Part shown: positions 37,201 through 49,400 of the stretch, piece after piece
How positions within the stretch are numbered: position 1 is the stretch's first letter
How the letters are laid out: each line of letters begins with the position of its first letter
DNA from: Linepithema humile
Taxonomy: Eukaryota; Arthropoda; Insecta; Hymenoptera; Formicidae
NCBI RefSeq assembly: GCF_040581485.1
Contig: NC_090128.1
Coordinates: 44,298,931-44,362,930, forward strand
Length of the DNA stretch: 64,000 nt
Reading direction: 5' to 3'
Made by a program: the position numbers and the translations under genes
The notes under the pieces: generated by a model
What the model was told of the DNA's origin: nothing
What the model saw: only the letters and a program-made list of their open reading frames with translations
Databases searched by the model: none

Positions 37201-40200
37201 TTACAGTTCTTTAATTAAAAGGTCAATATTTTGTATTTCTCAAAATTTAATTTCTATATATTTAACTCGTTTTAACTGCTTGAAATTGAAAATCAACGAA
37301 GCTAAATAGAGAGAATTACAGAATTTCTCGATATAGTTGAGAGAGATACACAAATAAAGTGTTAATAATTACGTGCGATATTCTTTCTACCGTGTAGATT
37401 TGCGAGGAATGTGTTTTCACTCTCGAAGTCAGGACGCAAGGACTCAAGGATAGTAGCGACGTTGATTTTTTCATTTGTTGAGCTGCAAGGATTCGACGCG
37501 TTTCTGCGAAATGACGTCAGAGCGTATTAATGGATTCACGCTGAGTAATAAAACGTACGTCGTACGCGGTCTTTGGCACGCATTTTCGCGAAATTAACTC
37601 TGTAACGGTGTGTATTATGTTCTATCTTGTGTATTGATCGTATTTTCGTAATGTGTTATGTAATCGATGATTCCGACATTATTATTGATGAGTGTAATTA
37701 AGTTCTCATTAACATGCGTCTTAATCTATTATTTATTTGTCAAGTTGTTGCATCTGAAAGTGCAGAAAATCTGGAAATACAGAAGAAACATTTTCCTGAT
37801 TATGTTTGTCGATGACACAATAGATGAAATACTCATAGGTAGTATTGTATTTTCGAATATTATTATTGTTAACGTTGGAAGAAATATTGCAACGGCCTCG
37901 TTGCGATAATGCACATGTTAAAACAACGAGTGAATTTATTCACGTTGCAATCGCGATAACGACAAGCGTTCGTAGATTTATGACATTTATTCGATCGTGC
38001 ATTCACCCTCGGATGACAGCAGTCCAAATCAATGCCATTTAACCCCGCCTTACGTGTGGCAGCGTAGTTATAAATAAGAAAATCAATCTTTTCAATTGAA
38101 GTATTATAAATTACTATGTCGTTGAACTCTTTTATTTTTATCACTATATCCTTTTTGTTATTTATTATAAACTTATAATACAAGATACGCAATTTACAAG
38201 CATTTTTTAAACGTCACAAAAATAATTGATTTACGAGGAAAGTTTTTCCAAAAGTTTCGACTATTTTATGCCAGGAAATTCTCGGAAATAATTGATTCGT
38301 AAAAAATCAAGATATTTTTCAATATCTTGATTTATATTAACAAAGAATTAAAATTGTATCGTATTAATACAGAATTACAAGCACAAGCCGCTAATACGAA
38401 TTTTCCGTGTCATTAAACAATTAGTTTTTTTTTCTTTTTTTTTTTTTTTTTTTTCCAATATGTTTTTGATTGGTTGTTTTTGAAGCAAAGTTAAAATATC
38501 ATATGGTTTTATTTATAAAGTTTTTCCTTGGTGCTAATGCCATTGAAGCGGCTTAACTGTAAAAGCAATTAACGCGTGTCTCAATTAATCTTTATCGTGT
38601 GTGATTTAAATTCAGCTCAATGATTTCCGCGGTCGAGGGTTGGCCCGCGGGTCACTTTAGCGCACGCCATGCTGAGCAAAGCGAGTTTCTTCCATGAAAA
38701 GGCAATAAGCGAAAATATATTAGGTAGATAAACGAAAATAAAGATAAACGCGTTATTTCATATGTCGTTCGTACGTTGGTGCGTTTAACCCGATATTAAT
38801 TAACCATCTAGTCGACGTAAAACATTTTTTTTTGCGCGTATGTTCTTATAAATTAAAAAAACGCGCATTCGGAGAAATGGAAAAGAGAACTTTATAAAAA
38901 GAAAAAGTTTATGAAAAAATTTGCCAGAGAAATGCCGTAATTATAGAAATGCATTGCAATGTTTAGTATCACAGTCACAAAAATTCGTAGCAGTTGAAGT
39001 GAAATTATGTTCAATTCATTACAGTATAAATCTTTCCGTCAATTGTGTCGAAATCTTCAAAATGAGCTGCTAATTTGACAAAAATTTCGTTTTATAATTT
39101 CTCGAATTGAGTTTCCGCGAGCATATATCTCGTATCCAGAAATTTGAACGCGCCATTATTTGCAGCTACATGCGACGCAATTACCTCAATCGCAATTGCC
39201 TCATAAATTAAACTGTCTATTAAACGTATGTCTAACGTGGAGGGCAATTGATGTGTTCATCAGCCGCGGAAATGACCGCGACACTGCTGATATGCGAGTC
39301 TATAAACATTGTTAGATAAAAAGACAAGAAAGGCATTATTTTTTTATGTCGTGACTATCGTCTTTTATTGACACGCTCAGTCGCGCAAATGAGAAGCACA
39401 CGTTTATTGCAATGTGCGTATAACGGACCGAACGCGACGTGCAACGTAATGAATATGCGTGCAAATGCGTGCGCGCAACGGACGGACGGAAAAAAATGTT
39501 GACTCTTCTTCGGCGTGTTTTTCATCGACGGAAGTTTTTCAGCGCGATTCTATCTTTCTGTTTTTTTACACTACTACTATCTTTATCGCTAGCTTTCTTT
39601 CTCTCGAGAGAATAAAAAGAAAGAAAAGTTCATACTATACGATTACATAAATACTTCCTGCTCCGTTTTCCGTTTGCTGATAACCTTAAAGCGCTATCGA
39701 AAACAACATTGGCATTATATTTCGAAATATTCACACGCTTAGATACAATCTACAGATAGAATACGAGTCGAAAAATGTGTATTATATTTGATTGAAAATT
39801 GATTATTTTTTCAAACAATCGATTTGAGCAAATACAAATTAAAAATTCATAAACAACTTCACAAATATGAATTACATTATTTAGTATTGAAAAAATAAAT
39901 TTAGAATATTGTGTGCGTCTGAAAAGGAGACTGTACTTTTTATTAGTCAATTTTTCCGATAATAATTAACCGTTGTACACGTGCTTATTAATTGTTGCTT
40001 AATTTCCATACGTCGATTTATTTTCGTTACTTCGATCTTATCAAAGAAGTTCTGTGATTAAACGCTGATCGGCGTAACGCGTCTTGTACATTATCGAAAG
40101 ATACATTGAAGTACATGTCTATAGTTGTGTATTGCGGCGGATAAGCAGAATAAGGTTGATGCACGAGAGCAAAGGAATAGCGGAGCAAGAGAGGAGAGAG

Positions 40201-43200
40201 TTTACGACGCGTCGGGGATAACCTTGGATGTAATAGCGAAGGCGCACAATGCCGGGTCGTCGTCTTTCGCGTCCCCTTCGTTTCCTTCTGGGACACCCAC
40301 GTTAAATGCATTGCCGCGACTCGCTCAAACGTGATATCGAACGAACGTCGGTTTCCTATCGAAGTCTGATCCTAAATTCGTTAAGGGACATACTCCCTTT
40401 CTGATCTAAAAATAGGATATATATTTGAATTCTAATCGTGCGATTTCATATTTGCAAGAATAATATAGAAAATTATGTGCACATAATAGAATCTCGTCGA
40501 ATTACGAACCTAAATTGGGCTTTATTAGACCGTCAGATCGCTCATCGATCTGCTGGTTTCTAATCACTCCGATCCTTTCTCACCACATGATTGCATTCCT
40601 AACTGATTAATCCGCGGAATCGCAATATTAGATGACTATACACGGTTGTCGATTAGAAGTGTCCATTTACGACATAACGTTGTTTCAAATATATATCGCA
40701 ATATCTACAGAAAATTGCTGATTACCGTCACAACAAAAATCCTTTCTACGAATTATAATTGAAATCGTTAATATATAATAATCGGTATTGTATGACAATG
40801 AGACAATCACACAAAGTTAAATCCGAAGAAGTGGACTCTTCTTGTCAACTCCGTTTACGAATTTTGCTAGTTTCGCGCGAGAGTTAAAGGCTCATCTACA
40901 TAAGACGCAGAACGCGGGTCGCAGGTCGCAAGATTGACGCAGTGTGACGTATTTCCAGTAGTGTACGGTCGCAGGCTTCAATACGCAGGACGCACAAAAG
41001 TTGGGCGAACCTCAACTTTAATGCATGAAGTAGGACAGATCCGCGACGCGTATCTCGTCGTCACAACGCAAGGAACGCGGCCATCTTTCAGCAGTTAACC
41101 GAACGAGTGCGACCGCCGCCGCCGGCGTTGCATATCGACCGTTGTCGCGAAAGTACGAGAGAGAATTGCGAAAACGCCGCCACACAGCTGCACTAGCGGG
41201 CGCAGTGGCGCAATGACGCATTAGATGAGAGAGAAGTGCTATGCATCCGACAATATATAATATTTCACTTTTTTTTCCCCGCTATTTGTTATTATCTATA
41301 TAGAATAAAATTCTTCGACCGTTCCTCCATTCATCCATGTCGCATTCTATTCATATTATTATATTTAAAAAAAATAGGATTTTATAGATGCATGCGATCT
41401 CTTGTACGAAGCGCGGTGCATAGCAACGAACGGATAGCATAGCAATGGCATACCTCGTTTCCTCGACTCGTGCTAAGTGCTTTGCCACTCGATTCTCGAT
41501 TGCAATCACTATCGCTTATTATAAATCTTTCATGCGATTTCGAAGCGACTGTATTTCGAAGTATTTCGAAATGCGCTATAATGATGACTCGAATTTGAAA
41601 CGTTAATCTTATAATTTCGTATTTTAACCAAATATTTCATTCAGTCTATTTTGATAATTTGATTTGAGTAATTATTCGTAGCGTTCAAAATTATAAGTAA
41701 TGTTATCAAGAAATTGTGTATTTTTGAAGCTGCGTTCAATGCTTTTTCGTACTCCATAAATCTGATCATCTAACTTTTAAATTTCTTATTTTATCGAATA
41801 GATTATATGCTTTATAATTTATAAAGTTTGCTTTCGATATTTCAATATTTTCAAAAATTTTACGTTAAAATAACTTCTTTTTGTCTTTTTTTGCTCATAA
41901 GTTCTAATTCTTCATAAATTCTATGCAATCGCTATTACTAATACAATTTATTTCTTCCGTTTGCAATTGAGGCATATAGAAATCTCAGAGCGTTAAGTAA
42001 ACTAATTGAAATAAGCAATTTTCCTGTCCTTTTTTTTCCTCTCTTTCTCCATTCTTCTTTTCTATGGTAGCTGTGATATTGTGGATGAACAGCATCCGTA
42101 TTCAGCTTTGCGTCACATTGTCTATTCCATCACGTCTCCGTATATTTCGCTCCCTTCTGCCGTCATCCTCTTCCCTTCCTGCCGCTTCTCAGCGACTCAC
42201 TCGTCCGCCTCCTCCGCCGCCTCCATCGTTTTGCCCTGCCGCACCGTGAACCCGCAACGAAGACAGCGCAAAAGTGAAGAGAGGGCAGCGCGAGATACCG
42301 GTTATTGGCGGGGAACTGGCATATTTCACCGGGTGTCCGGCAATCAGGCTTTTGTGTACGGCTCACTGCACGCCGTTGTGTACTCGCGCGCGCGTACTAC
42401 GATGCAGGAGAGAGGAAACGAGGGAGCAGCTAGGTTGAGACGCAGCGGAAGGGAGACACGCGGCGGGGAAGAAGTGAGAGCGACCGAGAAACGCAACGTT
42501 TATTCAACGGCGTGGAACTAGTCATAGGTGCGCTCGGTCGGTCATGGAATGGGAGACGCGCGGGGTGCGCATGGCGCACACGGACGACTGGATACACTTA
42601 TACAACCAGAAGAGTATCCAGATACGTGTATTTGCCCGCACAATCGATATTTTCCAGCGACCGCAAGTGACTAAAATCACACTCGCTAATAATTGAGTCG
42701 ATTTTTTATACACCTTTTTAACTACGTCGATATTATATTTAAAACGCTTGTTATATCGCACATAACTCGAGAACAATGAAGCTTCCTTGCGCGATCGTAA
42801 ATAATTTACTGTAGCGCTCGACATGATGAGGTCATTGTTTCCAACAGATAAATACGTAATAGACGCTCCTCCTTCGCTCGCCGTGACTTACGTCGCAGAA
42901 ACGCGTCTTTCGCCTGCAATGTACTAGAACGTCAACACGTTCGTACGTGCCCGCTTCTGAATAAAGTTCTATTCTTCAATAATCACAAAGTTCTCTATAA
43001 CATTAATTGTTTTTTTTCCCGTTCTTATACTGAAATTTATAGAATCGCAGGAAATAAATTGGAAATAAAATTACTTTAACTTGCAATTATTGAATAAAAT
43101 TATTTCTTCGAAGAAATCTTTTAAGACGAAAAATACTCTGATGTTAAATATGAAAAAGGAAAAAGCATTGACCGTTTGAATGTGATCTTTTGTTGTGTAT

Positions 43201-46049
43201 TAATTTTTAAGTTAATTTAAAAATAAATCTGAAAGGTGGTCGAGAGAGAATAATAATAATCGACTCGGAAATAATTTTGGTTCAAATCAATGCGCGAGAG
43301 GGTCGAGGTACGCCAAGTAGGTCGCCGCAAATCCCATTGCTGCCAACAACGCGACGACGAGACGCCACCGCTGCCATTGCGAGGAGCAGCGCGTTGCACT
43401 TCTCGCCGTGAAACTACCACGAGAGCTCGTTAATACCGCGCACCCATTTAGTAGATACTCGAAGCTAGCTAGCTAGCAGCACGATGTGATACTCGTACAA
43501 TCGATACGTCGAAGATCAACGACTCTTACTTGCACGGTACTTCGAGAAAGAGTAAATAAAATCTTAGCAAGAATGTAAACCGCGAGACTTTCGAAGATCG
43601 ATACGTTTGTTTACTTGCCGCTAAGAATGCAGCTACAATACTTTTATTTAATACAAGATCAGAAAACAATTCTTAAAGAAAGTTCTGAAATTGATATTAG
43701 ATTTTGTATTAGATGCTAAAGCAATAATTTGACATTTTTTCGTATAACGCAAATGTCATCAAAGCGATTCTCGCGCACGAACCTTTGAACAATGAGCCCG
43801 AAGTCGGTCATGAAAAGGATTCGCCTGATTCTTTAAGGTCCACCCGATGCAATCTTTCGCGGGCTTGCCCGCACTCACTCTGAAAATCGCACATACTTTA
43901 CAAGACTTTCTAATTCCCCCTTGACGTGTTTTCCTCACGTTCGATATCAATAGCGAATTACGCGTACTTACGTTACTCGCTTACTTTCGATCTGTAACAA
44001 ATTTCTCGATGTTTTACTACCAACTTTTAAAATATTTGATCCTAGTTGACTAGAAAGTTATATCGATTGCTGGCTGCCCTTCATTTGTTCATAACTTCTC
44101 TTTTAATTGTTCAACAATGAGTTCACCTTATAAGTCGATATTTTATGTACTGTAAACTTTAGAATTTAAACTTTAGAAAATTGATCACTAAAGTAAGCAT
44201 GAACCGAGCTCAACAAAAAGTAACTTGCGACAAGTGTAAGATATTGCAAATTGTCTTGTAGTAACGGTATCCAAAATTTCATGCAGAAAAAGCCAATTCC
44301 AAATTTATCGTAAAAACTGAAAAAAAATGTTTAATGCGATTTTGGATATTGCATATAATTGACAAGCGTATTTTCTAATCCACAACATAACATACGATTG
44401 GGTACTAAATTTAGTCGAGCACGACTGCGATTTTCCTTTTTATGGGATTTCTGGCTATCTGGAATAATAGTAGTGATTTATTTCACGGGTGCTGGTTTAA
44501 AATTAACCACCGGCACGTGCACGTGATAATCTCGGCTAATTGACGCTTGCTCAATCGTACTGATGAAAGTGGCGAAATCATTGCCGAAAGAACGTCGCGT
44601 TCGACTTTCTAAGAAATTTTATGCTCTAAAGTAAGTACTTGCGTATAAATTACATGCAGGAAAGCATTTATATCTTTATTCTGATTTTCTTTATTAAATA
44701 AACTCACAATGTTAAATATAAATAACAATATGCGAACATTGCTAATTTGTGATCTGTTTTTCGTAAATGACTTTTTCCTTGATTTAATTCGGGATGCGAT
44801 AAGCATCGTACAATCATTGTTTAACTCGTGATTTGTTAAGTTCAATATTAGCGACTATGTCTGTTTAATGCCGTATTAATTGAGAAAAGATCGTTGTGTG
44901 GAACTGACAATTGTTTGCAAATGTACACGCGTTTGTTGTGAATGGTGCTAAACACCAAGTGAATACGTATGATAATTAGTTGACTAAACAGCACACTTCA
45001 GTGAATCCATTGCAATGCGATTTATTTTTGACGATAGCGTATGCCATTCATCTTTCTTCCTTCGCACAAGGCTGCAAAAATAACAACGATTTGCCTTTGT
45101 GATAATGTTAGATAATACAGTTTAACAAGAAGTTCGATAAACGTGCAATGATTTTGTAAAATATATTTTCGACGGAGTAATAAGCGATTCTATCATCACG
45201 ATTAAAATGGACACGTAAAATTAATTACTTATCGCGATTTATAAATGAAACGATTAAACTTGAAAAAGAATTGTTGGAATTTTTTTATCATGCTACTTCG
45301 ATGTCTTTGCAATTTTTATGCCTTTTTTAGGCGTGTGTAGTGTAATGAAACAAATCGACGCATGCAAGGCATAGGCGCGGCGCAACAGTGATCAATGACC
45401 GATCAACAACTCGCGCAGCGTATTTGTCGAGAAAGCTGTTTGGTATCTACAGAGATCTCTCGCGAGAGCACTTCCGTCTTGCTTGAATTACGCATTGACT
45501 GCAAGAACAGCGATACGCAACATGTAAATTCTTCAACAAAGATCTCACATTATCGAGTAATCTCGAAGGCAAACCTATCGTTAAATCCTGCAGCCGGTTT
45601 TCCAGCTGGAAAATTTTCAAGACAATTTCGCGACCCGATTACCGTGATCTTTGTTTTCTTGTTTTTCTTGATTCAACTGAAGATTCTCAACGATGTTATC
45701 AACTCTACGCATACTTTCTTACTGAATTATTTAACCATTAAAAAAATACTCATTTATAATTACAAGAAAAATACTTCTTAATGTGTTTACTTAGATTGTG
45801 AAGAAATCGAAAAATATATCCGACAAAAATTCAGGATATTTCACGTATCTAAATTATTTGAAATATCTTCTATTCCTATCAAGAATATATAAAATCTTTC
45901 AATGCTTTCAATTTTAATCCAAAAGTAATACAAGCAAGATACACAAAATAATTGCAGAATTAATAGACAACGATTAAGAAAAATTTTGAAGTATAGTTTC
46001 GTCGCAAAACTCGATCATCATTGACACGGTTTTTATTTTTCTGTTACAG
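31277..46049. other. 14.8-kb span without supportable coding exons; probable upSET promoter, leader exons and introns
   Basis: No open frame here shows family motifs, codon bias or conserved splice-phase partners. AT-rich sequence alternates with CpG-rich patches at about 31640-32080, 32240-33280, 34030-34350, 35580-35640, 36430-36560, 40900-41220, 42080-42560 and 43230-43620, the kind of composition seen at insect promoters and first exons. A strong donor, TTGAG followed by GTAAGC, is at about 32603, and the acceptor CTGTTACAG directly before 46050 shows that at least one upSET leader exon lies somewhere upstream. Simple tracts include poly-T at about 38427-38455. The longest open frame, 32618-33280 minus (220 codons), has no recognisable feature. 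I cannot place the transcription start or rule out long non-coding RNAs or microRNAs. Confidence 0.5.
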
Positions 46050-46052
46050 CCT

Positions 46053-46124
46053 ATGGTCCACGGTCCTCAAATAGCCGAATCGAGGACTAGACTTGGTGAG
46101 GCCGAGGCCGGGCGAGGGGGATAG
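46053..46124 (+). other. Upstream open frame (23 codons) in the upSET leader
   Basis: The exon that starts at 46050 (acceptor CTGTTACAG) has an ATG at 46053 opening a 23-codon frame that ends with TAG at 46122-46124, 337 bases before the conserved upSET start at 46462. An AUG this close to the exon start may reduce initiation at the main frame. It is a simple sequence observation; translation is not shown. Confidence 0.5.
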
Positions 46125-46461
46125 CCGATAACAACTGTCCTCCCTGGTCGCGCAACACTCGCTCGCGAGTTTCCACGTGGCGTCTTGCAAGGCCACCAAA
46201 ACGTCGACCCCATCGGTAATCAAGTTATCGGGGGGTGGAACAGGTGGCGGTGGGGAGCAATTGTCCCCAGGGCCTGGCCCACCTCCCCCGGTGTCCCCGT
46301 TGGCCGCCGGTGACGGTCGCGGCAGCGACGAGAGCGCGGCGACCGCGTCTGCAGCGAGTAAAGATGACCAAGTGCAAGCTGCCGTCCCAGCGGCAATCGG
46401 ACCGACAAAGTCCGTGTCTGCGGAAGTGGAAGAGGGCTACAGCAAGGTTGCCGAGACCACC

Positions 46462-49400
46462 ATGAGCTTTGTGCTGCAGTTGGGCGTAGAACCGGCGTCT
46501 GCGCCGGCAGTGGAGAACGCGAAGGATGTCGAAGGCGAAGAACAACCGCCGCCGCCGCCGCCGCCGACGTTGTTGTTTGCTCGAGAAATATGGCGGTCCC
46601 AGGAGCCTGTGACAGTCGTTACCGGCGCTGGCAACACCACAGCGGGAAACACCGTGGTGATCGCGAGCAATGACGACGCCACCGTAGCTCGTAACAGCGG
46701 CAAGTCGCAGCTGGCGCAGTGTCTGGAGGCGATGAACAATCAGCAGCAAACGACCACATCTGCTTTCTCGACGGTCAAATCCGTGGTGACGTATCCGGTT
46801 GCTAAAGGCGTCAGGGAGCAGCAGAGGATGATCGCCGGCTCGCAGACCAACACCACGCAGGTGCTAACGACACGCGTCATTTCGCAGAAGGCACCGTCGT
46901 CATCGTCGTCCACCGGTCAGACTCAGCCTCTTCCGGTGTCCGCCTTTAACATCACCAACGTGTCGGCCAATTCAACGTCCTTGCCGACGTCTTCTGGCGG
47001 CGGTAGCGTTTTCTATCCTTTGCAGACTGCCACGAGCACGGTACAGAGCAGTCAACCCGTCAAGAATCAGACTGCGATCGGCGAGCACCAAGGTAAGCAA
47101 CAGCAACAGCAACAACTATCGGCGACCAGCAATGTGCAGGCCACGTTACATCACAAGTACCAGCCGGTCTCTCTTCAACAACACATTGTGAACGCGGCGG
47201 TGAAGACTATTAACACAGTGGCGGCGGCGGCATCGAATATCCAGCGAATTCACGTGAAGACGGCGTCGCCGAGCGTCGTTGCGGCGACCGGCCAATCGAC
47301 TGCGCAGACCATGAATCTGCAGAAGGTAAAGACTGTGACGAGCGTCAACACCAATCAGCCTGTTGCCGGGGTTGTGCAACGCAACAATTCTTTATCCAGA
47401 ATACAGGGCGTGCCAAAATCACAAATGTTAACCAGTCAGATCGGTCAATTGGCGGCCAACAATCAGGCGGCTGCGTCTAGCGCGAACTCGCAGAAGGTCC
47501 AGCAAGGCAGTACAGCGATGCTGCAGAAGACGACAACGACGCAGCCCGCCAATGCGGCTAATACGCAGAAAGCAGGATACCAGTCGGTTGTCTGCAACAA
47601 CCAGAAGATTTCATCGCAGCTGTCGAGCGGCGGCTATTATGCGAATCATAAGACGCAGCAATACGCGGCCGGCAATCAGCAAACGCAGCAGCCTCTCGGT
47701 TTGCAGAAAGTGCAGGGATCTCAAAAGAGTCTAGCGGCGGCCAAACAGCAGCAGCAGCAGCAGTCGACACCGCAACAGGTAAACAACGTCTCGAAATGCA
47801 GCGGTCCCGTAACCGGCACGCAGAAATCTCAAACACTCGGGCAGCATCTAGCGACGAGTCAGAAGCTAGCACAGCGATCTCAGTCGGCGGCGACGGGGCT
47901 ACAAAAGTCGCAAACGTTGGCGACGGTGCAAGCCGCTGCCAGTCGGACGCAAATCGCGACGAGCAATGTGTGCAAGAGCAATAGCGTACCGAATATCTCC
48001 AAGATACCGCAGCACAATTCGAGCACACTTACAGTCAGCAAGCAGCAACAGCAAATCTCGCAGCCGCAGCAGCAACAACCTGTAATGCAGAAGTCGCAAC
48101 AGCAGCAATCGGCGAGCGCGAATAATCTACAGTCTCAAAGAAGTCACAGTATTACTAGCGTGCATCAAAAGGTGATCACAACCATACCGAACAATCAGAG
48201 GACTCAAGACATGATGAATTCGAAGGCTCAGCAGCAGCAGCAGCAGCAACAGCTGGTGATGAGGGTAGGCATGCCGAAGGGCCAGGCGCAAGCATCGCAA
48301 TCCGGGGCAGGTCTGAAGGGCGTCTCGCAGAAATTGGTGAACTCTGTCAAGAACATGGCGAATTCTCAAAATAACGCCGTTCAGCAACCGGTAGTACAGC
48401 GAAACAGCACTTCTGTCCAACCGGTGAAGATCGTACAACAGCAGCAACAGCAACAGAATGTGATTGGTCCGCAGAATGCACCGCAAAAGCAACCTGGATG
48501 CATCAAAACTATTCCGCCGCAGAAACCCGTGCAGAGGAATCACGCGCAGAAGCTCGGCGGTGGCATTAAGACTTCGTTGAACACGAATGTGACGACACTG
48601 ACGAAAGTGCAGGGCCCGGCCGCTACGCCGGTCATGCAGAAGACGACGAGCATCAAGACGCTGCTGCCGCAGCAGATGACCGTCGCGTCGTCCAACGTGA
48701 TGGCTGCGCACAAAAACTCACCGATTAAAATCCAGCAGCAAGCAATACAACAGAAGCAACTCATTATGGCGCCGCAGTACTCTCAGCAGATGAGACAGCA
48801 TGTCGGACAGATAAAGACTCTGCTACCGGTGACGTCAACCACGAGCGAATCCCGCAAAGACATCGCTGAGAACAAGTAAATTTAACTTTAAGAATGAATT
48901 CTATGACGAATTTATTTAATTAATTCCTGTTTTTATTAGTTTTTTTTTTGTAGAATTAAATAATGGCAATCTGAATTTTGTTCTCTCTCATCTATTATTA
49001 AAATACTAATAAAAAAATATTGCTTTCTAGAAATGATATTGAGTTCCGAATGTCCAAAGAAGAGGAGCACAGCGCGCCCAAATCACCAGTGAGGAGAATG
49101 CCGCTTCCTTATGAGGTACAAATTTACATGCTGAACTATATTTAGCGTTTAGTCTAAAATGTTTTTTGAATTGTATGCATCTTTATATATACAAATTGTC
49201 TCTTTTTTTTTTTTTATTTGACATTGTAATCAATATTTAATATTGCATTGTTTGAGAAAGAATCCTTGTTCAATTGTCTTTGCTTTGTTCAAGTGTCTGC
49301 AGTTTGTTCTTCAAGACCACAATTACGGAGCGCCACCACCGCGAACACCGCCGCCGCCGCCTCCGTCGCCACCACCCCATCCGAAACAACAGCCCATCAA

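Noticed and set aside
42064..42521. Overlapping open frames of 61 and 146 codons
   Set aside because: CpG-rich leader or promoter-like sequence; no domain, no homology recognised, no splice partner.
46177..46461. GTG at 46177 as the upSET start
   Set aside because: Not an ATG; the conserved family start MSFVLQLGV at 46462 is better supported. The upstream open stretch is reported as a finding instead.
48127..48711. 194-codon minus-strand frame opposite the upSET Q-rich exon
   Set aside because: Antisense shadow of CAG/CAA repeats (Leu/Arg-rich reading).
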